Assembly: GCF_039539605.1 (NCBI RefSeq)
Contig: NZ_BAABDL010000085.1
Location: 1-64,000, forward strand
Reading direction: 5' to 3'
Origin: Amphibacillus indicireducens
GTDB taxonomy: Bacteria; Bacillota; Bacilli; Bacillales; Amphibacillaceae
DNA: 64,000 bases
Of the stretch, positions 33,350 through 43,524 are shown piece after piece (position 1 is the first letter of the stretch; every line of letters starts with the position of its first letter). The translations under genes were made by a program, and so were the position numbers. Under the pieces are notes generated by a model, which saw only the letters and a list, made by a program, of their open reading frames with translations, was not told where the DNA came from and did no database searches.

Positions 33350-34750
33350 TTATGCAAGTGCTCTAACATCAACAAAGTGTCCAGCAATTGCAGCGGCAGT
33401 TGCCATTTGTGGGCTAACTAAGTGCGTTCTGGCATCATTACCTTGGCGACCCTCGAAGTTACGGTTTGATGTTGATGCACATCTTTCACCAGGTGGAATG
33501 ATGTCGTCATTCATACCTAGGCAACTACTACAGCCAGGTTCTCGCCACTCAAAACCAGCCTCAAGAAATAGTTTATCAAGTCCTTGTTTTTCGGCAGCTA
33601 CTTTGACTGATCGTGATCCAGGTACGACAACAGCTCTGACGTTTGGATGCACTTTTTGTCCTTTGATGATACTAGCAGCTTGTTCTAGGTCTGCTAGCCT
33701 TGAATTTGTACATGAGCCGATAAAGACATGCTCAATTGTGATATCTTTAATTGGTGTATCAGCTTCTAATCCCATATATTCAAGTGCGTGTTTAATTTCA
33801 TTTTTATCATTTTCTGTTTTTGCGTGATCTGGGTTTGGAACTAAGTCACTGATTGAAACGGTTTGACCTGGGTTTGTTCCCCAAGAAACTTGTGGTTCAA
33901 TTTCACTTGCATTAAAGATGATTGTTTTATCATATTCAGCGTCTTCATCTGAAGCAAGAGCGAGCCATTCTTGTTTCGCTTGTTCAAATGCTTCACCTTT
34001 AGGTGCGAATTCACGACCTTCAATAAAATCTATTGTCGTTTGATCCGGGCTAACTAAACCAGCTCTAGCACCACCTTCAATTGACATATTACAAATGGTC
34101 ATGCGACCTTCCATTGATAGGTTTCTAATCGCTTCACCGGTATACTCGATCACGTAGCCTGAACCAAAGCCAATCCCGTATTTACCAATTAGCGCAAGAA
34201 TTAAGTCTTTTGCTGTGACACCATCGCCTAATTTACCGTCAAATTGAACGTTTAGTGTTTTAGGTTTAGCTTGCCATACTGTTTGAGTAGCCAATACATG
34301 TTCAACTTCACTTGTTCCAATTCCAAAGGCTAGCGCTCCAAAAGCACCGTGTGTTGATGTATGACTGTCTCCGCATACGATTGTCTTACCTGGTTGAGTT
34401 AAACCTAACTCAGGGCCGATAACATGGACAATACCTTGGTGTTTATGACCCATACCTGCTAAAGATATCCCAAATTCTTCGCAGTTTTTTCTCAATGTAT
34501 CCATTTGTATTTTTGATATTTCATCTTTAATGTTTGTTATATCCTTTGTAGGAACATTATGGTCCATTGTTGCGAAAGTTCGATTTGGTTGTCTAACTTT
34601 TCGATGATTCATCCGTAAGCCTTCAAATGCTTGTGGAGAGGTCACTTCATGAACTAAATGCAAATCAATATACAAAATGGCTCGATTACCTTCTTCATGA
34701 ACAATATTTTTCTCCCAAATTTTCTCTATAATCGTTTTAGGTTTCGTCAT
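33350..34750 (-). CDS. leuC: 3-isopropylmalate dehydratase large subunit
   Basis: 466 residues from ATG 34750 (AAAGGAG 8 nt upstream). The three Fe-S cysteines lie in FIGSCTNSR and EPGCSSCLGMN, with the aconitase motif GDSHTSTHGAFGALAFGIG. It forms the catalytic heterodimer with LeuD. Confidence 0.95.
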   Translation of the reverse strand: MTKPKTIIEKIWEKNIVHEEGNRAILYIDLHLVHEVTSPQAFEGLRMNHRKVRQPNRTFATMDHNVPTKDITNIKDEISKIQMDTLRKNCEEFGISLAGMGHKHQGIVHVIGPELGLTQPGKTIVCGDSHTSTHGAFGALAFGIGTSEVEHVLATQTVWQAKPKTLNVQFDGKLGDGVTAKDLILALIGKYGIGFGSGYVIEYTGEAIRNLSMEGRMTICNMSIEGGARAGLVSPDQTTIDFIEGREFAPKGEAFEQAKQEWLALASDEDAEYDKTIIFNASEIEPQVSWGTNPGQTVSISDLVPNPDHAKTENDKNEIKHALEYMGLEADTPIKDITIEHVFIGSCTNSRLADLEQAASIIKGQKVHPNVRAVVVPGSRSVKVAAEKQGLDKLFLEAGFEWREPGCSSCLGMNDDIIPPGERCASTSNRNFEGRQGNDARTHLVSPQMATAAAIAGHFVDVRALA

Positions 34751-34771
34751 TTTTCTCACTCCTTTAATCGT

Positions 34772-35842
34772 TTATGACGAAATGAAATCTATTATGGCAT
34801 CTGTCATTTCAGATGTTGAAACTTGAGTCCCGTTTTCAACTTGAAGATCTGCCGTGTGTAAACCTCGATTGATACATGACGCAACTGCTTTATCGATTAA
34901 GTCTGCTTCTTCATTCAGATCAAATGAATAGCGAAGCATCATTGCACTTGATAAAATCATTGCAATCGGGTTAGCGATATTTTGACCAGCTATTTCAGGC
35001 GCTGAGCCGTGTGCTGGTTCGTAAAGTCCGACACCACTTTCAGCTAAGCTTGCAGATGGAAGCATACCAAGTGATCCTGTTAAAACGGACGCTTCATCAC
35101 TTAAAATATCTCCGAACATATTCTCTGTGACGATCACATCAAATCGATTGGGTTGAGTAATTAAGTGCATCGCCGTTGCATCGACTAGGAGGTGTTCAAC
35201 CTCGATATCAGGATAGTTTTGACTTTGTTCTTCAACAACTTCTCTCCATAATTTACTTGATTCTAATACATTAGCTTTATCAACAGACGTTAACTTTTTA
35301 CGTCTTAGTTGAGCACTCTCAAAACCTTTTTTAACGATACGTTCAATTTCTTTACGAGAATAAGCAAGGGTATCAACGACATCTTCACCATTGTTTATTC
35401 GCTCACTCGGTCGGCCAAAATACAGCCCACCAGTTAATTCACGGACAATGAGAAGATCGCTACCTTTAATAATCTCTTCCTTCAAAGGAGATGCATGTAA
35501 TAACTTTTCAAACCCTTTTACAGGTCTTAAATTCGCATATAGATCTAACGCTTTTCTAATGGCTAATAAACCACGCTCAGGGCGCAAGTCTGATGGGTTC
35601 TGATCCCATTTAGGTCCGCCCACCGCACCAAGGAGAATGGCATCTGCTTCTTTTGCTGCAGCGAGTGTTTCTTTTGGTAGAGGTTCATTGACTTCATCAA
35701 TCGCTGCCCCTCCGATTAGATGTGTTTCAAAAGTGAAATGATGATTAAATTTAGAAGCAATTGCTCTTAAAATGGCAACAGAACTATCTAGTATTTCAGG
35801 GCCAATTCCATCACCTGGTAATAGTACAATGTGTTTTTTCAT
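34772..35842 (-). CDS. leuB: 3-isopropylmalate dehydrogenase
   Basis: 356 residues from ATG 35842 (GAGGAGG upstream). Substrate motif SDLLIVRELTGGLYFG, the metal/NAD region NMFGDILSDEASVLTGSLG, and YEPAHGSAP. It oxidatively decarboxylates 3-isopropylmalate to 2-ketoisocaproate. Confidence 0.95.
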   Translation of the reverse strand: MKKHIVLLPGDGIGPEILDSSVAILRAIASKFNHHFTFETHLIGGAAIDEVNEPLPKETLAAAKEADAILLGAVGGPKWDQNPSDLRPERGLLAIRKALDLYANLRPVKGFEKLLHASPLKEEIIKGSDLLIVRELTGGLYFGRPSERINNGEDVVDTLAYSRKEIERIVKKGFESAQLRRKKLTSVDKANVLESSKLWREVVEEQSQNYPDIEVEHLLVDATAMHLITQPNRFDVIVTENMFGDILSDEASVLTGSLGMLPSASLAESGVGLYEPAHGSAPEIAGQNIANPIAMILSSAMMLRYSFDLNEEADLIDKAVASCINRGLHTADLQVENGTQVSTSEMTDAIIDFISS

Positions 35843-35855
35843 CTTATTTTCCTCC

Positions 35856-37382
35856 TCAATCAACCTTTACTTTAATAAATGCACGATTGACGGCATTTAA
35901 GAAAGCGTATGCGGCTGCTTCGAGTACGTCCTGAGATGTGCCACGTCCGCTGACGGGTTGATCATCAACATTTAAATGAATATGAACTTCTGCTAATGCA
36001 TCTTTACCTTTACCGACTGAGCTTAATGTGAAATCGGTTAACTGAACAGTTTCTGCAATTAATGATTCAATCGTATTGTAAAGAGCTTCTACACTTCCAG
36101 CGCCACTTTTTTCGCCAACAATAACTTCTTGATCTGGCGTTTCAATTTTTACTGTGGCGGTAGGGGAGTGGTTTGAATCGTAGTGAACTTGGAATGAAAT
36201 CAGCTTATATTGCTTTCGTGCACTAACTCCTGTTTGAATATCCATTAATAGCGAGAAAAGATCATCCTCAGTGACTTCTTTTTTAGAGTCAGTTAATAGT
36301 TTAAAAGATTTGAAAGCTTCAGAAATCTTTTGATCAGAGAGATTAAACCCAAGTTGATCAATTCGATCTTTAAACGCATGTCGTCCAGAATGCTTCCCTA
36401 AAACAAGATTGTTTGATTGGACACCGACCATTTCGGGTGTAATGATTTCATACGTTTGTGTGTTTTTTAAAACGCCATCTTGATGAATTCCAGATTCATG
36501 AGCAAAAGCATTTCGTCCAACAACAGCTTTATTTCCAGGCACAATCATTCCGGTTAACTTGCTTATCATGTCACTTGTTCGTTTGATTTCCTTAAGGACA
36601 AGACCAGTTGAATAGGGATAAAAATCTTTTCTGATTTCAAGTGCAACTGCCAATTCTTCTAAAGCAACATTTCCGGCACGCTCACCAATCCCGTTGATAG
36701 TACCTTCAACTTGTGTGGCACCATTTTGAATACCTGCGATTGTGTTCGCTAAAGCCATTCCGAGATCGTCGTGGCAATGTGTCGATAAATCAACCTGATC
36801 AATATTAGGAACATTTTCTTTGATGTATTTGAACATCGCGCCATATTCATTAGGCATTGTATAACCGACGGTGTCAGGTAAGTTGATCACATTTGCTCCT
36901 GCATCAATCACTTTTTCAATAATTGTTGCTAAAAAAGGGAGCTCTGAGCGTGACGCATCTTCTGCTGACCATTCAATGTTGTCACATTTTTCTTTGGCGT
37001 ATTTCACCATTTCAACAGCAATATTGATCACTTCTTCAGGAGTTTTCTTTAGCTTATCCTTCATATGAATAGGGGAGGTTGCAATAAAGACGTGAATCCT
37101 TGGTTTTTTAGCCTCTTTAATTGCCTCCCAAGCTCGATCGATATCATTTTTGTTCGCTCTAGCTAAGGCCGTGACAGTTGATTTGGTAATCGTTTGAGCA
37201 ATTTTTTTAACAGCATCAAAATCACCTTGTGAGGAAGCAGGGAATCCTGCTTCCATCACATCAACTCCTAGTCGTTCAAGTTGTTTGGCGATTTCTAATT
37301 TTTCTAGCTGATTTAGATTCACACCAGGCGACTGTTCACCATCTCTAAGTGTGGTATCAAAAATCTTAATTTGTTGAGTCAT
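35856..37382 (-). CDS. leuA: 2-isopropylmalate synthase
   Basis: 508 residues from ATG 37382. DRE-TIM motif TTLRDGEQSPGV, metal ligands in STHCHDDLGMA, and a C-terminal LeuA allosteric domain (about 390-505) that binds leucine. It starts the leucine branch from 2-ketoisovalerate and acetyl-CoA. The start lies inside the end of ilvC (17-nt overlap). Confidence 0.95.
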   Translation of the reverse strand: MTQQIKIFDTTLRDGEQSPGVNLNQLEKLEIAKQLERLGVDVMEAGFPASSQGDFDAVKKIAQTITKSTVTALARANKNDIDRAWEAIKEAKKPRIHVFIATSPIHMKDKLKKTPEEVINIAVEMVKYAKEKCDNIEWSAEDASRSELPFLATIIEKVIDAGANVINLPDTVGYTMPNEYGAMFKYIKENVPNIDQVDLSTHCHDDLGMALANTIAGIQNGATQVEGTINGIGERAGNVALEELAVALEIRKDFYPYSTGLVLKEIKRTSDMISKLTGMIVPGNKAVVGRNAFAHESGIHQDGVLKNTQTYEIITPEMVGVQSNNLVLGKHSGRHAFKDRIDQLGFNLSDQKISEAFKSFKLLTDSKKEVTEDDLFSLLMDIQTGVSARKQYKLISFQVHYDSNHSPTATVKIETPDQEVIVGEKSGAGSVEALYNTIESLIAETVQLTDFTLSSVGKGKDALAEVHIHLNVDDQPVSGRGTSQDVLEAAAYAFLNAVNRAFIKVKVD

Positions 37383-38400
37383 CCGAGACCACTTCCTTTT
37401 TGGCATTTGCTCTTTGCTTAACAAATGGCATTAAATCACGAAGTTCTCTACCTACTTTCTCAATTTGGTGGTTGTTTTCTGCTTGATTAATTGCATTAAA
37501 TTGTGGGCGATTTGCTTGGTTTTCTAAGATCCAGTCTTTAGCAAATTTTCCTGTTTGAATATCTGTTAAAACATCTTTCATTCGAGCTTTCGTTTCATCG
37601 TTAATTACACGTGGTCCAGAAACGAAATCACCCCACTGAGCTGTGTCAGAAATTGAGTATCTCATGCCTTCAAGTCCGCTTTCATACATTAAGTCTACAA
37701 TTAATTTAAGTTCGTGCATACACTCGAAGTAAGCAACTTCTGGTTGGTAACCAGCTTCAACAAGTGTTTCAAATCCTGCTTTTACTAAGCTTGTTGCACC
37801 ACCACAAAGGACAGCCTGCTCTCCGAATAGGTCAGTTTCTGTTTCTTCTTGGAAAGTTGTTTCAAGAATTCCGGCGCGTCCTGCACCTACACCTTTTGCA
37901 TAAGCAAGTGCTAAATCTTTTGCTTTTCCAGTATAGTCTTGGTAGATGCCGTATAGTGCTGGTACACCTGCGCCATCTTCAAATGTACGGCGAACGAGGT
38001 GACCAGGTCCTTTTGGTGCAACTAAAAAGACGTCCACATTTTCTGGTGGTGTGATTTGACTAAAGTGTACGTTAAATCCGTGTGCGAATACTAATGCATT
38101 TCCTTCTTCAAGGTTTGCTTCGATGCTTTCTTTGTACACTTGTGGTTGGTTTTCGTCAGGTAGTAAAATCATGATGACGTCTGCTTCTTTACTTGCTTCA
38201 GCAACTGTTTTTACGTCTAGACCGTCTTCGAATGCTTGATCCCATGACTTACCTTTTCTTAGGCCGACTACTACGTCAAAGCCACTTTCTTTTAAGTTTA
38301 GTGCGTGTGCGTGACCTTGCGATCCGTATCCGATAATTGCAATTTTCTTTTCTTTTAATACATCCTCTTGAATTTGGTTATTATAAACTACTTTTGCCAT
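37366..38400 (-). CDS. ilvC: Ketol-acid reductoisomerase
   Basis: 344 residues, class I length. Cofactor loop GYGSQGHAHALNLKESG, then VVGLRKGKSW suggesting NADPH use. Catalytic acids in EQAVLCGG and the knotted domain (FECMHELKLIVDLMYE). Shared step of Ile, Val and Leu synthesis. Confidence 0.96.
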   Translation of the reverse strand: MAKVVYNNQIQEDVLKEKKIAIIGYGSQGHAHALNLKESGFDVVVGLRKGKSWDQAFEDGLDVKTVAEASKEADVIMILLPDENQPQVYKESIEANLEEGNALVFAHGFNVHFSQITPPENVDVFLVAPKGPGHLVRRTFEDGAGVPALYGIYQDYTGKAKDLALAYAKGVGAGRAGILETTFQEETETDLFGEQAVLCGGATSLVKAGFETLVEAGYQPEVAYFECMHELKLIVDLMYESGLEGMRYSISDTAQWGDFVSGPRVINDETKARMKDVLTDIQTGKFAKDWILENQANRPQFNAINQAENNHQIEKVGRELRDLMPFVKQRANAKKEVVSDDSTN

Positions 38401-38481
38401 TATAAATCATTCCTCTCAAATTTATGAATCTTATTTTTTTATATTTTAATTTTTAAAAAAATTAATACATTTGGTGGTGCT

Positions 38482-39006
38482 TTAGTTTAAGAGCGAGAAG
38501 GGCTCTTGATCTTGGTTAATTTGTGGTTGTTGACCACGTAGAAAGGCCGTTATTCCTGTACGAGCTAAATCTTTAATCCCGTAAGGCTTTAATAGTTCAA
38601 TTAAAGCTTCGACCTTTTCTGAGTCACCTGTAACTTGAACTGAAATTGTATCTTTACTTACGTCGATTACTGTAGCACGAAACGGATCGATAATCCCTTG
38701 AATCTCAGTGCGCATTTGTGCATTGCTTGTGATTTTAATTAAGGCAAGTTCACGGGCTACAATTGCTTTATCCGTAATATCGACTACTTTTAAAACATCG
38801 ATCTGTTTGTTTAGTTGTTTAATGATTTGTTCCGCTTTTGGAAAATCAGCAACATCAACAACAAAAGTGATTCGTGAGATGCCATCTTGTTCAGTTCGAC
38901 CTACAGAAATACTTTCAATATTAAATTGGCGCTTTTGCAAGAGCCCTGTTATTCGATTCAGGACACCACTGCGATTTCTTACTTTTGCAGTTATAATTCG
39001 TTTCAT
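38482..39006 (-). CDS. ilvN: Acetolactate synthase small (regulatory) subunit
   Basis: 174 residues: an N-terminal ACT domain (RNRSGVLNRITGLLQKRQFNIESI) and a C-terminal ACT-like domain. It binds valine and tunes IlvB. It overlaps ilvB by 4 nt. Called ilvH in B. subtilis. Confidence 0.94.
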   Translation of the reverse strand: MKRIITAKVRNRSGVLNRITGLLQKRQFNIESISVGRTEQDGISRITFVVDVADFPKAEQIIKQLNKQIDVLKVVDITDKAIVARELALIKITSNAQMRTEIQGIIDPFRATVIDVSKDTISVQVTGDSEKVEALIELLKPYGIKDLARTGITAFLRGQQPQINQDQEPFSLLN

Positions 39007-40727
39007 GGTTTCACCCCTATCATTTCGTGTAATCCTTGCCCCGGTGGGATCATTGGATAAACATTTTCTTGTTGTAAGACACGGGCATCGATTAATACAG
39101 GACCATCATGTGCTAAAAGACCAGGTAATTGCTGATCAAATTCTTCTTTAGTCGCTAATTTGGCACCTTTGATTTGATATGCTTCAGCCAGTTTAACAAA
39201 GTCAGGTTGAATGCTGAAAATTGATTCTGAATAGCGTTCAGAATAGAAGGCTTGTTGCCACTGTCTAACCATTCCAAGTGCTTCATTATTAACAATAACT
39301 ATTTTTACTGGTAAATTTCGCTCTTGCAAGATTGACATTTCCTGCAAAGTCATTTGGAAACCACCATCACCAACGATGGCGATAACCAGATCATCAGGTG
39401 CTGCAATTTGGGCGCCGATTGCGGCAGGGAAGCCAAAGCCCATTGTTCCAAGTCCACCAGAACTTACGAAACGGTTTGGTTGACTGAACTTATAAAATTG
39501 TGCCGCCCACATTTGATGCTGACCGACATCAGTAGTGACGATTGCTTTACCTTCAGATGCTTGATAAACTTGTTCAATTACATATTGACCAATCATATTG
39601 CCATCCTCAGGAAGGTTATACCAAAGCGGATAATCCTGTTTGTTTTGATTAACTTCATCAAGCCATTCAGTATAATCAGGTGTTTCATCAATATGCTTAT
39701 TGATTTCTATCAGCGCATTTTTTGCATCGCTAACAATTGGAATATGAGTATTTATATTTTTGCCAATCTCAGCCGGGTCAATATCAATATGTGCAATAAT
39801 CGCTGTTGGGGCAAAATGTTCTAAATTACCTGTTAGTCGATCGTCAAATCGCGACCCAATATTGATTAGTAAGTCAGTATTGTAAAGTGCCGTGTTAGAT
39901 GCATAAGTTCCATGCATTCCACCCATACCTAACGAAAGTTCATGCTCGCCAGGGAAGGTTCCTAGTCCTTGTAATGTTGTGACAACAGGGATCTGATGTT
40001 TTTCAGCAAACTGAATTAATTCTTCAGAAGCCCCAGCAAACTTGATTCCTGCTCCAGCTAAAATAACAGGTTTCCTGGCAGACGACAGTGCTTCTTTTAA
40101 TTTATTAATTTGAAGTGGATTCGGATTTACTTTAGGTTGATAACCTGGTAAATCAAAGCTTGAATCGTATGCGTCAGCACATGGGTTAGCCGCGATATCT
40201 TTTGGAATATCAATTAATACAGGACCAGGACGTCCAGTTGTTGCAATATGAAATGCTTCCTTCACGATGCGCGGAAGATCTTCAATTTTGCGAACTTGAT
40301 AATTATGTTTTGTAATCGGGGTTGTAATCCCCATAATGTCTGCTTCTTGAAATGCATCTGTTCCGATCACGTTTTGAGCAACCTGACCTGTAAAAACAAC
40401 GAGTGGAAGTGAATCCATCATCGCATCGACAATTCCAGTAACTAAGTTTGTTGCACCTGGACCTGAAGTAGCAATAACAACACCAGGTTTACCGGAAATA
40501 CGCGCATATCCTTCAGCTGCATGAATTGAACCTTGTTCATGACGAGCGAGTACTTGATTAAAATGTTCTTTACGCAGGAATAATGCATCAAAGATTGGAA
40601 GTACTGCACCTCCAGGGTATCCAAACAACGTCGTTACACCAGCTTCAATCAATGCATCAATCAAAATTTCTGATCCATTTTTGGGTGTAACTTGATTGGC
40701 TTTTAGATCATGATTATCTTTTACCAC
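39003..40727 (-). CDS. ilvB: Acetolactate synthase large subunit
   Basis: 574 residues, thiamine diphosphate enzyme. Catalytic Glu in RHEQGSIHAAEGYAR, FAD/central domain, and the ThDP motif GDGGFQMTLQE. First gene of the seven-gene operon ilvB-ilvN-ilvC-leuA-leuC... with leuB between leuA and leuC. Expression is set by the T-box leader upstream. Confidence 0.95.
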   Translation of the reverse strand: MVKDNHDLKANQVTPKNGSEILIDALIEAGVTTLFGYPGGAVLPIFDALFLRKEHFNQVLARHEQGSIHAAEGYARISGKPGVVIATSGPGATNLVTGIVDAMMDSLPLVVFTGQVAQNVIGTDAFQEADIMGITTPITKHNYQVRKIEDLPRIVKEAFHIATTGRPGPVLIDIPKDIAANPCADAYDSSFDLPGYQPKVNPNPLQINKLKEALSSARKPVILAGAGIKFAGASEELIQFAEKHQIPVVTTLQGLGTFPGEHELSLGMGGMHGTYASNTALYNTDLLINIGSRFDDRLTGNLEHFAPTAIIAHIDIDPAEIGKNINTHIPIVSDAKNALIEINKHIDETPDYTEWLDEVNQNKQDYPLWYNLPEDGNMIGQYVIEQVYQASEGKAIVTTDVGQHQMWAAQFYKFSQPNRFVSSGGLGTMGFGFPAAIGAQIAAPDDLVIAIVGDGGFQMTLQEMSILQERNLPVKIVIVNNEALGMVRQWQQAFYSERYSESIFSIQPDFVKLAEAYQIKGAKLATKEEFDQQLPGLLAHDGPVLIDARVLQQENVYPMIPPGQGLHEMIGVKP

Positions 40728-40773
40728 TTTAATACCTCCTAAATGTACTTAATAATGTTTATTGTTAAAGATA

Positions 40774-41080
40774 ATAAAAAAGATCGTTTCTCTCTAAATA
40801 ATCTGTAGAATACTACTAGATTACAAGGGAGAAAAGATCTGTTCTTTTCACGGTACCACCTTGGTTCACTTCATCATTATAATGAAGTCTTACTGCGCCA
40901 TAATTATGGCCATTTTGATAACGAGTCGCTTTTAAAGACCCGGTTAAATCTAAAAGGAATCACTTCCGTTCAACTTAACTACTCCAAGACGATGTCAGAA
41001 CAAAATGTACTTCCGGGCTTCCAGCAACCCCGGCTCTCTGTGAATACATTGACTATGCTCTTTTTATCTTGTCATCGCAA
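40774..41080 (-). promoter_or_regulatory. T-box riboswitch leader of the ilv-leu operon
   Basis: Read on the minus strand, the T-box AAGGTGGTACCGTG lies at 40862-40849 (consensus AGGGTGGNACCGCG). It is followed by a terminator whose arms (40840-40818 and 40804-40780) end in a T run. Stem I contains GAGAGCCGGGGTTGCTGGAAG (41036 onward, one loop of the usual pattern). The most likely specifier triplet is ATC at 40993-40991 (Ile), following GAC; Leu codons cannot be fully excluded. Uncharged tRNA would promote read-through. Confidence 0.9.
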
Positions 41081-41218
41081 TTTTAATATTTAATTTTAAC
41101 TATGGGTATTATTAAAGTTGAATATTTAATAAATACTCATTTTTGCAAATTGTAAAAATATTATTGTTTGACGACAATCATACAACCAATTTCACGAATG
41201 GTCAACCGATTTAGTGAA

Positions 41219-41233
41219 AATTTTCTGATTTTT
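41219..41233. promoter_or_regulatory. CodY-box-like site upstream of the ilv-leu operon
   Basis: AATTTTCTGATTTTT matches 12 of 15 positions of the CodY consensus AATTTTCWGAAAATT. CodY represses ilv-leu in B. subtilis when branched-chain amino acids are plentiful. The site is about 140 nt upstream of the T-box leader. Confidence 0.4.
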
Positions 41234-41451
41234 TGCTAAATTGTTAACTTTTCAATCAATAATGAGATGAAAATTGGTGTTTTGAGGTTTTTTATTGCAG
41301 TGCGACTGTCAGTAAAACTTCTAATGAATGAAGTTTCACTGTATAAAAATAAATTAGAATTTTCACATTGGATCACTTAAAGCATATTAATAATGTTTCG
41401 AAAATCGAAGCAAACGTGATAAACTATATTTGAATGAGAGGAGCATAAAAA

Positions 41452-43224
41452 ATGAAAAATAAATTATCGCTTAAATGGGATTTAGAAACAATTTTCTCTG
41501 GCGGAAGTCAGTCTGTCGAGCTTCAGGATTATATTGAAGAGGCAGAGCAATGGTTAGCAAAGTTTGCTGAACAGTTAACTCCTTTCAGCAAACAGCCACA
41601 ATTGGATCAATTAAAACAATTAGTTGAAACAATTAGACAGGTTGACATTCACAATGGTGAAATTAGCGCGTTTGTCAGTTGTTTAACGGCACAAGATGTT
41701 AATGATAAGTATGCAAAGCAATTAGTGGGAACAAGAAATCAACTAGGCGCTAGTTCTGAAAAACTCATCACACAATTTAGTTTTGCCTTATCGAGAGTAA
41801 ATGACCAAACTTGGCAGACGTGGTTAGCAGATGAGGGGCTTAAATCAATTTCATTTGTCTTAAATGAATTGAGGGATGAAGCGCGTGAAAAGCTACCAGA
41901 AGAACAGGAGCAATTGATTACTGATTTAGAGATTGACGGTTATCATGGTTGGGGAGAAATGTATGATACGATTGTTGGCTCGATGTCTGTTGACTGGGAA
42001 GGTGAACAATTATCGATCGGCCAGTTAGAAAATAAATTGAACCATTCTGATCGTAACGTTCGAAAATTGGCTTTTGGAAAATTAGAGCAGGTCTGGAATG
42101 AGAAGGCGGATTTGTTTACTGACACTCTGAACCACTTGGCTGGATTTAGACTGCAAACATATAAACATCGTAATTGGGACGAAGTTTTACAGGAACCATT
42201 AACGTATAATCGGATGACAAATAAAACATTAACAACAATGTGGGATACAATTACAAAAAACAAACCTGCTTTTTATCAATATTTAGCTCGAAAAGCAGAG
42301 CAATTTAATGTTGATCAATTGGCTTGGTATGATTTAGAGGCACCGATTAGTAAAGATACAAAAGAAATTACTTACGATGAAGCAGCTGAAATTATTGTTA
42401 AGCAGTTCAGTCAGTTTAGTGACCGAATGGCTGAATATGCAATGCTTGCATTTGAAAAGAGTTGGATTGAAGCGGAAGATCGTCCAGGTAAACGCCCAGG
42501 AGGTTTTTGTACAAGTTTTTCAAAAAGTAAACAGTCGCGTATCTTTATGACGTATTCAAATACGGCGTCAAACATGGCGACATTAGCACACGAACTCGGT
42601 CATGGTTACCATCAATATGTGATGGATGAAGTGGATCAGCTAAATCAAAGTTATGCGATGAACGTGGCTGAAACTGCATCAACTTTGGCGGAAATGATTG
42701 TTGCCGATGCGATGGTGGAGGAAGCAGAGACAGATGCCGAACGTTTAGTACTTGTTGAAGATAAAATCCAACGAAGTGTAGCTTTCTTTATGAATATACA
42801 TGCGAGGTTTTTATTTGAAACTAGATTTTATCAAGCAAGGAAATCAGGCTTTGTGTCTACTGAACAACTTAATCAGTTAATGGAGGATGCTCAGAAAGAG
42901 GCTTATGGTGAGCAGTTGTCAGAGTATCATCCAGTATTTTGGGCAGCAAAACTTCATTTCCATATTACTGGTGTACCGTTTTATAATTTTCCATATACGT
43001 TTGGTTATTTATTTAGTTTAGGTATTTATGCGTATGCGAAAACAGATAAAGAAAATTTTGCAAGCTTCTACGATGCTTTACTTCAAGACACTGGAAGAAT
43101 GACGGTTGAGGAGTTGGCGAAGAAACATTTAAATGTTGACTTAGAGCAAGCAGATTTTTGGCAAAATGCAATTGATTTATGTATTGAAGATGTTGAGCAA
43201 TTCTTAGCACTAACTGATAAATAA
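41452..43224 (+). CDS. M3-family oligoendopeptidase (PepF/YusX type)
   Basis: 590 residues. Zinc motif HELGHGYH, with a further Glu ligand in the segment ETASTLAEM. The N-terminal helical part (residues 1-190) closes the substrate channel. It cleaves short peptides in the cytoplasm. Ribosome site GAGAGGAG. The stop codon's last base is the first base of a MITE copy, yet the C-terminus looks complete. Confidence 0.92.
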   Translation: MKNKLSLKWDLETIFSGGSQSVELQDYIEEAEQWLAKFAEQLTPFSKQPQLDQLKQLVETIRQVDIHNGEISAFVSCLTAQDVNDKYAKQLVGTRNQLGASSEKLITQFSFALSRVNDQTWQTWLADEGLKSISFVLNELRDEAREKLPEEQEQLITDLEIDGYHGWGEMYDTIVGSMSVDWEGEQLSIGQLENKLNHSDRNVRKLAFGKLEQVWNEKADLFTDTLNHLAGFRLQTYKHRNWDEVLQEPLTYNRMTNKTLTTMWDTITKNKPAFYQYLARKAEQFNVDQLAWYDLEAPISKDTKEITYDEAAEIIVKQFSQFSDRMAEYAMLAFEKSWIEAEDRPGKRPGGFCTSFSKSKQSRIFMTYSNTASNMATLAHELGHGYHQYVMDEVDQLNQSYAMNVAETASTLAEMIVADAMVEEAETDAERLVLVEDKIQRSVAFFMNIHARFLFETRFYQARKSGFVSTEQLNQLMEDAQKEAYGEQLSEYHPVFWAAKLHFHITGVPFYNFPYTFGYLFSLGIYAYAKTDKENFASFYDALLQDTGRMTVEELAKKHLNVDLEQADFWQNAIDLCIEDVEQFLALTDK

Positions 43225-43426
43225 CTCAACTTTCACAGATCAAAATGTGCAAGTAAACATTGGTCTAGTAAGAAAGATGGGCTGTTCAATATCCATATTG
43301 ACTTTATTTGTACACGCGGGAAATTTAATCACAGATCCTTAGTTTGAGTGTTAATTCGTTCTGAAAAGCAATGCCACCCTTAATCAATCTAAGAGCAACA
43401 TAAAAATATAACTGTGAAAGTTGAGT
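43224..43426. mobile_element. Short MITE copy with perfect 15-bp inverted ends
   Basis: 203 bp bounded by ACTCAACTTTCACAG and CTGTGAAAGTTGAGT. It has no coding capacity. Its interior matches both flanks of the longer copy at 45942-46828, and it retains a single CTGAAAAGCAA where that copy has an insert. No 5-bp target duplication is evident here. Confidence 0.85.
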
Positions 43427-43446
43427 TATTAGTAAAGCTAAATTTC

Positions 43447-43499
43447 AAAACTGCACCTTTGATTGTCAGCTATTTGTTGACGTCTTTGGTGCAGTTTTT
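43447..43499. terminator. Terminator downstream of spoVAE
   Basis: AAAACTGCACC pairs with GGTGCAGTTTT, with an inner stem TGTCA/TTGACG region. A and T runs on both sides. Confidence 0.75.
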
Positions 43500-43524
43500 G
43501 ATTTAGTTGACGATTTAATTTGTC

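Noticed and set aside
43224..43426. MITE insertion truncating pepF
   Set aside because: The element begins at the last base of the stop codon and the protein's C-terminus matches what is expected for the family.
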